Shown here: positions 1 through 11,465 of the stretch, one piece after another
Layout: every line of letters begins with the position of its first letter
Position numbering within the stretch: position 1 is the first letter of the stretch
DNA from: Nereocystis luetkeana
Taxonomy: Eukaryota; Sar; Phaeophyceae; Laminariales; Laminariaceae
Direction of reading: 5' to 3'
Assembly: GCA_031213475.1 (NCBI GenBank)
Contig: JARUPZ010000025.1
Location: forward strand, 6,025,676-6,089,675
DNA length: 64,000 bases
Translations under genes and position numbers: made by a program
Notes under the pieces: generated by a model
The model's input: only the letters and a program-made list of their open reading frames with translations
What the model was told of the DNA's origin: nothing
Database searches by the model: none

Positions 1-2680
1 TCATGCGTTGAAGAAACTCTTGAGAAGAGAATCCCAAACTCCTGATACAAAGTAAACCGCCGATAGTTTGAATCTTGCAAGTCCAACCAAAAGTTACTCG
101 GGCGGCGAGGAGCGAACATGCATGTTGTACGAGATGTGTATACGTCGTCAGTCGATTTCGTTAAACGAAACGTTGAGCGGTCAGAAAATCGAAACTGCTG
201 TCGGGCGCCGAATCTGAAATGCCACCGTTTTCGGAGAAAACTGGACACCCATATGTCCATGTATGTCCATGTATGTCCATGTATGTCCATGTACTTCGTA
301 GAATAATTACAAGGCGGTGCGCTGGTGTAGACGCCGGATCGGAGTGATCCCACGAAAGCCTATATTAATTATCACCCAGACTTGTCCAATCGTCTGCGCT
401 CCCGCAGTTCGCAGGCCATCCTCTTCCTCCGCCTCCGTGATTGTCCTGGGGCCTGAATACTCCGAAATACGTGCAGGCCCGGCCCCCAAAAGGCATCGTG
501 GGCTCGACGGCCACAAGGAGTATTTTGGAGACCGTGGCTTCGCCCCTTTCCTACTGTAGGATTCAGATACCAGACCAATCACGGAGAGAACTGAAGCGGA
601 CAATAGATGGACAGGCCTTCATGGGACCACCCCGGCATCTCCACCACCAGCGCAATGACCTGCTGTTGATAAAATACTCTGCACGGACAGCAGAGCGGCG
701 CTCAGTTTTCTCGTAAGGTGCTGAACAGCGCGTACACACGAACGAGTACGGATGACGAGGCAGTGGCTATTCATGACAGGAAAAACCGAGACAGACGTAG
801 ATATGATGGGATTGAATCGACTACCTCTTGTCCCGCCCGGGCTGTGTGGAGCTCCTTGAGCCTGCATAGCTGCTTCCCACTCTTGCGGTTGAGGTGAGGT
901 TCGTGCTTGCGCAAATGTGTTCGGCGCTGGAACCAATGCCGGGCGAAAGTACGTTATCCCTTCTTACAGCTCCGATGTGCTGCTATTGTGCGTCATGTTT
1001 TCGAATTACAGCGGTAACTGCTGTGGTGTAGATGGATACTTCTAGACGGGGAAGCCCGAGTTGCCGACGAGCTCTGTCCTGTTTGCTGCTTGCTTTCTTC
1101 CGGCATGTTGGTAGATCAACTAATAGTAGTATAATCTGACAATATAGCCGCATAAAAAATGACTTGACGCCTAGTGTGCTGTTGATCTTGCCGTCAGTGG
1201 TGTCGACGAAGTCCTTTGCCTCCAGAAATACTGCGCCTTGTCGATGTTGTGGCCTTGTATAGTGTACAGTAGTACTCATCGACGAAACCGGTGTCTGTCT
1301 GTGTTCCAATAGAAATCGGAAATCTCTATCTCTATTCCCCCGCTGGGGCCTCTTGTTCGTACAACCGCTGTTGTGTCACAGAGTCGAGCGGTGCGCGTGT
1401 CATGCATGATGGCATAGTATGGTGGAGCTCTCCGGCCGACATAGCTCATGTTCCTCGAATGGATGCTCAGATATATCCCCACTCTTAAACATCATCTATT
1501 ACCTCGTTTAGGGCGTCTGGCCCTTATTCGCACTCTCAAGCTCTTTCAGTTCCCCTCAAAAACTACCACCTGCATTCCCGTGGTTCCACCCAGCTTGCGG
1601 AACGTACGCCTGATCCATCTCCCAGTTGTCTCAGTCGTTAGTCGTTAGGTGTTAGGGCACGCTGCCGGCCACGGGACGAACTATAAGAAGCTGAAGGGGT
1701 GGAGAAAGGTTGTGACCGTCTGCTCACATCCCCCGTCTCCGGGTTCAACTCTCAGTATCCCCTTTTCCTACATGCCGTGTCTACGTCTGGAACCCCCCCG
1801 GATCGTTGGATTACCACCGTAACATCCTCCCCAGCTGGTTTGGCCGGATACGGCAAGCCACGAGATACCCTATACGGTGGACCCGAAGTATTCTATGCCA
1901 ATCAAGCTGAGGGCAGAAACCGCTGCACATTTTCGTTCGATCGGAAAGGCCGCCCCCTCCAACTACGTTCCTGAATGCGCTCCTGCCCCCTAAACTCACT
2001 ACCGTTCCCCCGACGTACAATACTGGTGCCACCTAACACTATTGTGTCAATCGAGAAGAAAGATCACAATCGTCGCGCCTCCAAGATGAAAACTAGGCAA
2101 AAACAGAATGTCAGAGATCGCAAGGAACCCCCGTCCTTTGGACAATAGTCTCCTATTTCCCCCTACTCCCGCCATAGATACACAGCTCGCGACGGTAATG
2201 CGAGATGACAGGGTCTTTTCTGCATGACTTCACCATAGTAATCATCTGACGCCTACCACCCCCTTGAACTCCTGCAAATTCGTAGTGCCGTTGCCGAGCT
2301 AAGTGGGTTAGTTTCCTCAAGTGCCACTGGCCTAAAACAACGCCCCCGGCGGCATCCCGCTCCTCCTCCCCAGCTTAAACAAGAGCTTCCAGAATCGCCA
2401 CCGCGGATCAATAGCCGTCGCCAAGCTAGCAACAGCCTAAAACGCTCCTCGTCCATCAATCCTCCCCGAAGCCCCGAAGCCGACATCGTCCTGCCAGGTG
2501 CGCCGGTATCGCACGCGACTGTAACCAAAGGTGGACACTTGCCGACACACGAAATGCGGAGAGCGGGCGCGAAGGACACAGGCGCGGGTGCGTGTGCGTG
2601 CGAAAGCAGACGCGGGAGTGGGCGCAGGTACAGATACGCGGGGCCATACACCCGGTGACGTGCCCGAGTGACGGCGAGGG
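1..2680. other. Non-coding or unrecognised left flank
   Basis: Nothing in this stretch is recognised as a gene. Open frames are short (under about 135 codons), occur on both strands and resemble no family I know. A four-copy 10-bp tandem repeat sits at 253-292. The 3-prime LTR of the gypsy element that ends near 2.8 kb might be expected here, but no sequence from this stretch was found repeated near the other end of that element. Confidence 0.5.
253..292. repeat. 10-bp tandem repeat (ATGTCCATGT)x4
   Basis: Four perfect adjacent copies of a 10-bp unit, ATGTCCATGT, are visible. They lie inside a small open frame that has no recognisable product. Confidence 0.9.
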
Positions 2681-2745
2681 GAAGGGAGAGAGGGAGAGAG
2701 AGGGAGAGAGAGAAGTAGAGAGAAATAGAGAGTAATAGAAGGAGA
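2680..2745. repeat. GA-rich purine tract
   Basis: A run of GGGAGAGA-type repeats degrades into AGAGAAATAGAG. It lies just downstream (minus-strand sense) of the gypsy integrase stop. On the minus strand it reads as pyrimidine, so it is not the polypurine primer of that element. Confidence 0.8.
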
Positions 2746-2811
2746 GGTCTTGCGCGAGACGGCGCGCCCGCGGCCCCGCCCTCGTTTTCACACTCCCAAC
2801 CTTCTCATTCC

Positions 2812-3453
2812 TGATGCCGTCAGCTCTTCCCAATCGTTGTCGGCGAAGCGGACGCGCCAGTACGGCGAGTAAAAGTCGTAGACCTGCCCGGGCCGCCTCG
2901 CGCACCCCTTTCCGCCTTCGACCGGCTTGATGACTTTCGTGCCGATCGGGAACCTTCTCAGAGCTTCCTTTCTACTCAGCGCGGGGCATCTCCTCGCCCC
3001 CTCCTCTCGGGCTACGGGGCGGCTCCACTCGCTGCTCTGATCGTACAAGTTCCACAACGCGTGACACGTATCCAACTGCAGCCGAGTGAAGCTGTTCAAT
3101 GACTCCGCGTCCGAGACCCATTCCGACGCCACCCCGTCGAGGTACTGGTCACGGTACTCCCATCTCACGACCCCGGTCGCGCTGACCACCCGCCTCCTGT
3201 CCAGCAGCGTGTACATCGGTGCTGCTGTAGTCGAGTGCCGTCCGAGCCCTAGGTCCGCTCCCCACGCCATCTGCGCGAACTCTGGGTACCGAAGATTGGA
3301 CAACCTCGTGTAGAATGGCTTCAGCGATGCAGCGGAGACCGTCTTGGAGCGTCGTCCAGTCCTGCATCGATGACGATGCTCATGCCCTCGATGACCCCTC
3401 CACCACCTTCCACGGGCCAACCCACTTCTTATGGACCAGTTTAGGCCCCACAC
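2812..3453 (-). pseudogene. Gypsy integrase C-terminus with chromo/Tudor-like end
   Basis: The minus-strand frame 2788-3453 begins with the end of the integrase C-terminal domain (RRSKTVSAASLKPFYTR). It ends with GQVYDFYSPYWRVRFADNDW followed by an EEL segment and a stop at about 2809-2811. The aromatic-rich YSPYWRVRFADNDWEEL block resembles the chromo- or Tudor-like modules that many gypsy elements carry to target chromatin. The frame is open over 221 codons, so this end is the best preserved part. Domain naming is by pattern only. Confidence 0.65.
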
Positions 3454-3454
3454 C

Positions 3455-4330
3455 CTACCGGTGGAGCGAGCTGTCGCTCTCCCTCGCCAGAACGAGGTCG
3501 CCCGTCACGACCCGAGTGCCCGCCGATGATCGCTGAATCGATGCGTTGCGACGTTGTCGCGCTTTCTCCCGACGCTCGTGTATCTTCTCGAGTGGCTCCC
3601 GGACCTTCCGTCGGTTGTGCCAGCGCTCTTCGATAAAGTTCTCGAAGCCTCCCGTGGTCTCCGTGTCATCCATCTGAGGCACTAACATGTCGAGGGACAT
3701 ACGCGGGCTGCGGCCGAACAAGAGCTGGAAGGGAGTCACTGCCGAAGGCAGGGACGGGTCTGACATGGTGCGTTTGATCTAGCATGCCAGAGCTACATAC
3801 TCGTCCCAGCGGGTGGGCCATGCCTTACACAGCTCGGGCAGCACATCGACTATCCGGGCCCCTGCTCGGTCTACACTACCCTGTCCCCGTGGGTGATCGG
3901 CAGGGCCGAAATCGATCTGTACTTTCAGCCAACGGCAGAGATGCCCCAATACAGTGGCTGTGAACTCGCCTCCTCCCTCGGCATGGATGAACGAAGGTAC
4001 TCCGAACGTTAGACACAGGCCCGTGCGACCCCTTGGCCCTCCTTCGAGGGAAGCGGGTATGCGAACAGGAAGCGATATGTCTTGCCCACCACCAGCAACA
4101 AGTACTCATTACCTGTCTCGGACGTGTTGGGGATCCCCAGCAAGTCCACATCCAGGACTTTCCATGGCTCGAGGTACCTGGCAGGCAGCATAGCTATACA
4201 CTGGCTTCGTGTTCGTCTCCTACGCCGGCACCCGCCCGACAAGACATATTCCCTCGCGTCTCTACACATCCCTGGCCAATGGAAGCGGTCGCGCAGCAGT
4301 GAAAGCGTCCTGCCGACCCCTGGGTGTCCA
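3455..4330 (-). pseudogene. Gypsy integrase
   Basis: The minus strand shows the H2C2 zinc-finger region near 4230-4320 (FHWPGMCRDAREYVL), the catalytic core beginning LDVDLLGIPNTSETGNEYLL (first Asp near 4141-4149), and then IHAEGGGEF and DHPRGQGSVDRAG. Frame 3455-3766 (TPFQLLFGRSPRM, RVVTGDLVLARES) is the core end and linker. Odd points: the zinc finger has only one of the two expected cysteines (VLSGGC), a stop precedes it, and the second catalytic Asp and the usual Glu motif are altered. Integrase would insert element cDNA into chromatin; this one is dead. Confidence 0.85.
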
Positions 4331-5419
4331 TATTAGCAATGTACAAATGCAAGCACGTCGGCTACCAAAAAGGCTAGAACGTCTAGGACCGACGTGCGCC
4401 ATGTTAGGATTCCGCTCTGCTCTACTTCGCACCATCCTAGGTCTTGGTCATCGAGGAGATACCTCGCTACCTCCGTCTCGCCCATTCGCTCTCCCCGCCC
4501 CGTCTCTACCTCGCCCCCAAGCGCTTCCCTAACCTTACCGAGGAGAGGGCCTTCCTTCTGTCGCCGCATCAAGCCCGGCACGCCTCACAATGCGTCGATA
4601 GCCCGCTCCACCACCGCTCGTTCCGGCGGCTGCTCACTTTGCGGCAACACTTCCCCCCTCGTGGGGGGTCCATCCGAGCTACGTCCGGGTACCGCCGTGG
4701 TCCTCCCAGCACCCGTTGGCGCCATCGCTGATGAGGTCTGCTTCTCTGTACCGCCACCTCCCCTTGGACGCCACCCGGCCACCTCCGTCGACGGCGAACT
4801 CGCCGAAGCCGTGCGGAAAGGAGGGGCCGGGGCCGCCCGAGGTGCCCTCACCGCGTGAGCCACGTGATCGGGGAGCGGACGAAGCCGCACGGACGGCGCG
4901 GACGCACGCGTCTATCGACGAAGCGCCACCGCCGGCGTTCCCACCTCTACCGAGGCAAGCCTGTCGTGAAACGCGAGCGTGCCCAGCTGTCTGTCAGTAA
5001 GGCCCTCTCCCCCCGATGTCTGTAGGGAGACGGCGCCTCGGCGAGCCTGAGGAATGCTGTCAACAACGGCTCCAAGCGGCGACGGCGTGGGGGGCGGGCG
5101 TGTTCTCGGCGTGCGTGGTTTCCGCGAGCATAATTCGGTGGCGTACGGCGTGATCATGCCTCTCTTCTCGTGCATCCCTCCCGGGTCTACCACACCTTCC
5201 TGCGAAGGTTCGAGCTCTCTCAAAGGGAAACCATTCAACACCGGCCCTTGCGGCCCGACGTAAGCATCGGGCTCGCCGGAGGTTGCGTCGTCGGGGAATG
5301 AATCATCGATGGCATCCGCAGTGGGGCCTGGTCTTAGCAGACGCGACAATGCATCCGGGAGCTGGTGGGACGAGCACGCCCTCCATCGTATGGTCATGTC
5401 ACACTCGGCCAGGCGCAGC

Positions 5420-5950
5420 GACCACCGGTACAGCTTAGGGTTGAGGTTGCGGCTACAGAACAGCCATGGTTTGCGCGGAGCAGTCAGTAACGAGCGTGAA
5501 CGGTCTACCCGCCAAATACGGACGAAAGCGTGCCACTGCCCACAGCACCGTCATGCACTCACGTTCTTTGCCCCCCCTCCGTGAAGCAGTTGCAGACCGC
5601 CGGTGACTTGCGAAAGCGAGGGATCGCTCCGCCCCCTCGTTTTCCTGCGTTAGGGCGGCCCCGGCCCCCGCCGCGCTAGCATCCGTGTGCAGCACGAACG
5701 GCCTGTCCCATATTGGGAAGGCTAAGATGGGGACCGGCTTGAAGGCAGACTTGAGGGCTAGAAAAGCGTGTTGGTGCAGCTCCAACCACGGGATCAGGGA
5801 GCGTCGGGATCGTTTAGAGGCAAAGTCCTTGTTTCGCAGTATGTCGGTTAGTGGCGCCGCCAATACGCTGTATCCTTCGACAAACTGCCTCAAGTACCCC
5901 GTCACGCCAAAGAACGCGCGCAACGCTTCTACGGTCGTGGGCGGGGAAAG
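5420..5950 (-). pseudogene. Gypsy RT thumb/connection and RNase H
   Basis: It lies in the same 229-codon frame as the YLDD palm (5453-6142). Motifs are VEALRAFFGVTGYLRQF (thumb), then FVLHTDASAAGAGAALTQ, with the RNase H catalytic Asp in HTDAS at 5675-5689. The fold continues with FRPYLAGRPFTLVTD, which is the conserved end of this RNase H type. The next frame upstream of integrase (4912-5397) holds LPDALSRL, a hallmark of the RNase H-integrase linker in gypsy elements. Confidence 0.88.
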
Positions 5951-6755
5951 CTCCGCCACCACTGCAATCTTGGACTCCGCCGGTCTTACGCCTTGTCGGT
6001 CCACTACCATGGCCACAAACTCCAAACTCACGCAACACCACTTGGACTTCGCGAAGTTCACCGAACGTCCCGCCCCTTGCAAGCGGGCGAGTACCGCTTC
6101 TATGGGAGCGAGGTGTTGATCGAAATCCGCGCTGTAGATCATAATATCGTCAAGATAGTTCTCTACTCCGTTACCCTTCTAGTCTCCCAAGAAGTCAGCC
6201 ACCATGCCGACGAAGGCTGGTGGTAGTAACTTCAAGCCGAACCTGCACCGCTCATACTCCCACAGCTGCCCGAACGCGTCCCGGAACGGCTGTTTTGTGG
6301 CGATCCGGCTCCGCGATCGGGAGCTGAAAGAAACCCGACGCCCACAAGTCAATATAAGTGAACCACCCACTACCGGCCAGCCTCTGAAAAATGCCCTGAA
6401 TATTGCCCAAGCCGCCACTATCCGTCTTCATGCAGGTACTAAGGGGGGAGTAGTCCTGACACAACCCCAAGGTGCCGTCCTTCTTCCGAACAGTCACGCA
6501 TCGAGCGGCCCACGCGAATGTGGATTTGCGAATAATCCCCGCCTCCGCTAGCTTCTTTACCCCTCCCTGAATGGCATCGGCTTGCTCTGGCGAGAGTCGC
6601 TGGTACTTTGCTGCGATCGGCGCACGCTCCTCGTCAATCAGGGGAAGTCGCAACTCTCTCACCGTACAAGCCCGGGCTCTCTTCTTATCCTCCAGGAACA
6701 ACCTCGCAACGTTCTGGGGGGTCCGCGCACTTGTCAGCTGGTTCTTCTGACCCAC
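5950..6755 (-). pseudogene. Gypsy reverse transcriptase
   Basis: The minus-strand frame 6252-6755 carries the RT fingers, including LAEAGIIRKS, VRKKDGTLGLC and WFTYIDLWASGFFQLPIAE. The next frame (6179-6418) carries FGLKLLPPAFVGM. The catalytic motif is YLDD at 6146-6157, in NYLDDIMIY. An in-frame TAG (6179-6181) separates the FGL part from YLDD, and a frame change separates the fingers from the palm. The usual SGY after the first catalytic Asp is changed to ASGFF. The enzyme family is clear and this copy is inactive. Confidence 0.9.
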
Positions 6756-7103
6756 GCCAAGCTGACCGATGTTCGCATGGGCAAGAACTACCCCGCGCGC
6801 CGGCGGTCTCGTCGTCGTTCGGGTCGGGGAGAGGCGAGGGGACGTCGGACAGCTTCGGATGTGGGTCAGGGGGGGGGGGGGTGTACGAACAGTGCACGAA
6901 ACCGATCTTCATCCCTTACGTTAAGCGCGATGACCTTCGCAATCGGGTGCCCGCTTCGCACTACCGCGGCCGCCCTCCCCGTGTTGACCACCTTACAGTA
7001 CAACGGGGTGCCCGGCTCCCACCATTGCACCCCCCTCGCCATCCCTACCACCGCTCCGCTGTCCGTGTCGTACTTCACCACCGGCTGGATCAGGACCAGC
7101 TTG

Positions 7104-7772
7104 TCATTCGCTTGGCTGGGGTCCCCTCCCTACGCACCCCTCGACCGTTTTCCCCACAAATCCCGCAACTTCCACCCGACGCGACAGCTGCAACTCCCAT
7201 CGCAACGTCCCGCCGTCCTCCCATGCTGCCTGGCCCACGGAACACGCCGGCAGCGGTGGAGCTAACGGAGGGGCTGAGGCGGGTGTGAGTAAACAATCCG
7301 CGGGTTGCATTGCACAGTACCGGTCCCAGAAATGCCTCGTAGCCGCGGCTGTAACGGCATCCACGGGGCCCCGGGCGACGGCTGGAACCCCTTTGCCCTC
7401 CCCGAGCGAAATAAACGCTGCTGTGCAATCTGAAAAAGCTGCCCCCAAGATAAAAGCGTACGGCAAGCCCCGTACAAGCCATACCGAGATGTTCCGGGCC
7501 TTGTCTTCTGGGGGCAGCACAACGGGTAACACCGTCGATCCCACGATCTCCATCCCAGGGACCTTGCTACCTGCCGGATTCGCAGCTTGCTGGGACCCCC
7601 TACCTCGACGGCCAAGCTTCCGCCGTCCTGCGCTGCTTCCCCATGACTGAACCCTGCTCCAAAACGCCATCGATATGTAGTTGCCTCCCCCGGCGCCCGT
7701 GTCAATGAGTATCCCTACCGGGATGTGCCCCACCACTCTCCGAGGGTTCCAGAGTCTGCCGTGGACCCACAA
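7104..7772 (-). pseudogene. Gypsy aspartic protease region
   Basis: A 222-codon minus-strand frame contains GILIDTGAGGG. The DTGA catalytic motif is encoded at 7692-7703 (plus-strand coordinates). In retroelements this protease processes the Gag-Pol polyprotein. The motif is intact, but the frame runs into Pro/Gly/Arg-rich sequence and a G tract near 6870, and Pol continues in other frames. The linker just downstream (frame 6866-7081) contains VVNTGRAAAVVRSG, typical of the segment between protease and RT in gypsy elements. Confidence 0.75.
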
Positions 7773-8129
7773 CTACAGTCCGTTCTGCGTCGCTGCGAAC
7801 CTATCATGGGCACCTATGTCCGCGTCCGACGGAGGTCCTGGCGCACCCACCTTGTTTCTCGGGGGCAAGTGCTTCCCCGGGGCGCGTCTTCAGGCGTCAC
7901 GCCCGTAGTCGTCCTCGCCGCCAGCCGATTCCACATCCTCGTCGAAGTATGCGGCTACAAGGTCGACCTGTTCGTCGGATAGAGCGTACAACCTGCGCTT
8001 AGGGCGCGACGTCTCACGTCCTCCCTCGCTCTGGTTCATTGAACTCTTCTCGCTGGCGTAAACCTTAAAGTAGCCTGCGGGGATCAGAGATTCATCGTGG
8101 TTAAACGAACAGTCGTGCAGGCTTCTTAG

Positions 8130-8940
8130 AACGCATATGCGAAGCAGGTCTTATGCCTCGGCAGGAATGCAGCACGCTCCTGGCCTGGGGCGTCCGCCCG
8201 TGGCAACCCCGATGGCCCCGCTGAACCGGTGCCCCATCCCCTGCCCGCAATTTGGTTGCTTCCCCGGGGCGGCCCCTGCTAGCGACAGGGGGGCGCGGAG
8301 GGATCCTCCTTCCCGAAGGGCACCCCGTGCTGACCCGGCGTGGAGGGCGTCTGGTTCGTGATCGCCGCGACGGCTCCGTGGATCTCCTCATCGAAGCTGT
8401 CCTCGTACCGGCCCATCGCGGCAAGCACGTCCTTGCTCTTGCCCTTGGAAGCCCCCCCCCCCCAGGAGCGCGGCTATATCGGCGCGCGACTGGCGGAAAA
8501 GGTTCTGCGTACTTGCCATCGACTCAGCACCGATGGACGCGAGGCGCTGTGACGTCCCGAAGCTTCCCCTGAGGAAGTTGCGGAGGGAGTGCTGATACAC
8601 CGAGCGGCGAGTGGACACGAGGGCGACCATTCCCACACAGAATGCCTTGGCCTTCTCGCCTCTCGCCACCACGGGTGCACCCAAAGGGTTCAACAAATTC
8701 ACCTGCATCGGGCGGATCGTTGGTGTACACGCCGGAGTCACTCATGCACCACCCCCTGCAGCCGGACTGGTCGAACGCGCTCGGCAACAACAGTGGGACC
8801 AGGCGTTCCTGGAGGTCCGTCAGCTGCGCCTCCGTGGTATGTCTCCAGTACAAAGTCGCTTCTGATCTGTGCGGCGGACCGGGTCGGCCGTGAAAGCCCG
8901 GTATTACACCACCAGCTTGCGCGCGGCGGCTGTCCACGCC
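8130..8940 (-). pseudogene. Gag-like region of the gypsy element
   Basis: The minus-strand frames at 8524-8937 and 8388-8741 lie directly upstream of the protease and carry helical, Arg/Gln/Ser-rich sequence ending near RQSRADIAALL, followed by Gly/Pro/Arg-rich sequence. Position and composition fit a gag capsid and nucleocapsid. No CCHC zinc knuckle was found and the frames are broken, so this call rests mainly on location. Confidence 0.4.
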
Positions 8941-9193
8941 TCCGTGTAACGTACCGTGACGGCGTGCAGTTGACAGTTGTCTCTTCGATGAATAAGAGCT
9001 TCAGCGAGCCCGACCTGTGTCGCGATTCTACGCGCTGAAGGTCGGTTTTGTCGCCGTAGTAGCCTATCAGGAGTTCCTCCCGAGGCCTATGCGTAGCTTG
9101 AAGTAAGTTTTGTGTATACAGCCCCCATCGCGCACGAAGGCTCGCTTCCACATGATCGTCAAGTATGAGAGATAGGCTTTCTTGCCGAACATG

Positions 9194-9222
9194 AGGTACT
9201 GTAGTACTGTAGTACTGTAGTA
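9194..9222. repeat. Iterated TACTGTAG (three TA-CTG-TA units)
   Basis: The sequence reads TACTGTA-G-TACTGTA-G-TACTGTA-G. TACWGTA is the classic scar left at a TA site by excision of Tc1/mariner-type transposons. Three in a row fits repeated use of the same TA, though simple slippage could also give this. Confidence 0.7.
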
Positions 9223-11354
9223 GAAGTGGGGTGAATCGCCTCCGATAGCCTTGGGAGGTACCAGGTAGGCGGTAAATCAAGACGGCTGTTGCCGCTATCA
9301 AATAACCCCCCATCGAACGTGTTCGGGTGGTTAATTCCGCCAAGCAGGCATCGGGCCATGCCCATGATGGTACGTCCGTCCCGTTTCAAACTACCAATTT
9401 TATGTTGTGGCATGTTTTGAGATGCGTCTTGCTGCTGCATGCGAACGGTGCTTGAAATTCAATCGCCTCCATCACCAGATCGCAAAACGTTGCACCCGAA
9501 GTCCTAGAGGAACAGTCAGACCTCGAATGGACTTGCAGAGGGTGCGTACTGCAGCGTATGATTCTTCTTGTAGATGAAGTACTGTATATACCAGATGGGG
9601 TCTTGACCCTGGCGCAATGATTCACAAATGCTTCCATGTACCTGAAACCCCCCAACATATTGGGTTGTGACCTGGTCCTCGCAGGTCTGTGCTAGCCATC
9701 TTGTGGCAGGCGTTTGCTGGTGTTGTCGAAGCTCGATGTCCCGGGGGTGATTGATCCGGGGTGCTTTTGTTCTTTAGTACGTATCATGCGCCGAGATTAA
9801 ATTAGTGGAACCAACACGACTCTCCGCGTTGCGTCTCACCCGCTCCAAGACTTGTTCGTCGGGATGTCCCTGTCGCTCACATCAGATGTTTTGGTACCTC
9901 GACTGTAGCCTTGAGAAAGCCACAGTAGATACGTGAGCGGCCAGAAGGGCCTCGAGCTGAAGGCTGTCGCTGGAAGCTGTCGAGAAGGCTGTCTCTGGCA
10001 CCTGCCCCTGCCTCTTCACTGCTGTGGCAAGCTTGAGATAGTCCAGTGTAGGACAATGGTTGTAGTCGTCTTCACCAAGAGGAATCTGTGGGCCGCCCAA
10101 GTCCAAATACGAACGATGTGCGATGGCCATGTGTACCCCCTTTGGCTGCTGCTGTTGTGTTCCTGAAAAATAATCAGGCGGCGTCCAAGTCCAGGCACAA
10201 TCATGACAGGAAGCCGCACGGGGTGCTTGGATTCTCTGATGATTGTCGACGTTGGCGGCCTAGACTCCATCGCGAACACAGAAAACACCATGTTTTTCAT
10301 CGACAATATTTGCAATCGGGGGGGCTGCACAGGTGTGCGTAGTGGTCGATCACTCCTGTTCGATACCACACGTAGACGCAGGACGAAATGGCTGGAGGTG
10401 CTGCCTGCTGTCTTACTGAAAGTTGATGGGATTGTTATGTGTTGATTTTGTTGACGCGTTGCGATGAAGAAGTGACAGATGCCTTTTGGAGGCGTTGATA
10501 ACGCGCCAGCACAACAGTCATAGACGTCGAACTCGAAGTAGCCGTAGTAGTTGCGGCGGCGTTTGCCGATGAGCCAGATGGAGCTGGGTTGTACAGCAGG
10601 TTTCCTCAAGAGTGTTTGGACTATAATTAATTAATGGCGGTGGTCACGTGATAACCGTTGGCGAGATGCTACGCCGACCGCTTGGTTGACCGTGGAGATT
10701 TTAGCACCTATTATTGCTGTTTTCACGCTCTCGCTTTTAAACCGTGCATTCGCTGTCGCCGTGGACGACCCGCGTGACGCGGTCGGTGTGACCGCGTGGG
10801 CATTGGTGATGCGCAGTCAACGTCTTGGAGGCCCCCCCCAGCGCATCTCAGTCCGCCCTGCATGACGCCATGCACGCGCACAAGTCGGCGCTGGCGGTTA
10901 TGCTCCAACCCGATCGCCGCACGATTTCCAGGCGAGATGGGTTCACAACTGACATATCTCCTCGAGACAGCAAATGCCGGCGTCAGTGTGACACCGCTAT
11001 TGGTGATAACGGTGTCGCGGGAGCGAGATCTTGGACGGCGCGTAGAAGAGGTCTTGCTGTTATGCGGTATTGTGCTCCACAGGTTAGCTGGTGATGAGTT
11101 CTGAGTCGTGGGTTGCCGCCGTGCTCTATCAACGTGTCTTTCGAGTCCCCGCTCTCCGTATACACCTGACAGCTCCCGAGATGAAGAAACGGAGAAACCC
11201 GGAAGACGCTCGAGATTCGCATAGACATGGGGTCGTTTCTCGGCGCTTGCTTTGTCGACAACGGAGAGACGGAGAGGGTACCAAAGCTGAGCAGTATATT
11301 TTCGTACACATACAGAATACGCGCGAACGGCTTTATCATACATTTTCTACTTCC

Positions 11355-11465
11355 AGCAAAAAATGGGGGTATAGACGAGACGTATTACGCAGCTTGCAAA
11401 GCTGAGTATCAACTATTTAGTAAGTCGAACTCACAGCTGACGTATTCCATACTTTTATAAAAATC
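11355..11465 (+). repeat. Dispersed repeat family F, copy 1
   Basis: About 110 bp containing TTACGCAGCTTGCAAAGCTG and AACTCACAGCTGACGTAT recurs at 20645-20765 (same orientation) and, diverged, at 23690-23795 (reversed). It encodes nothing obvious. The AT-rich edges suggest a non-autonomous element, but I could not define termini. Confidence 0.7.

Larger units (their letters stand above)
2812..8940 (-). mobile_element. Degenerate Ty3/gypsy-type LTR retrotransposon, internal region
   Basis: On the minus strand the order is gag-like, aspartic protease, reverse transcriptase, RNase H, integrase, then a chromo-like C-terminal domain. This is the Ty3/gypsy order; copia would have integrase before RT. 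Parts lie in different frames with in-frame stops (for example TAG at 6179-6181 just before the RT catalytic motif), so the copy is dead. Domains are detailed separately. I could not find a pair of LTRs: sequence beyond the integrase stop near 2.8 kb is not repeated around 9-12 kb. The ends are therefore approximate, and this may be an LTR-less or truncated copy. Confidence 0.85.

Noticed and set aside
3315-7650. Plus-strand ORFs of 70-227 codons across 3.3-7.7 kb
   Set aside because: They are complements of the gypsy protease, RT, RNase H and integrase frames on the minus strand.
10723-11343. 206-codon minus-strand ORF
   Set aside because: Arg/Ser-rich, no domain, overlapped by several comparable frames on the other strand, and it overlaps no splice-supported exon.
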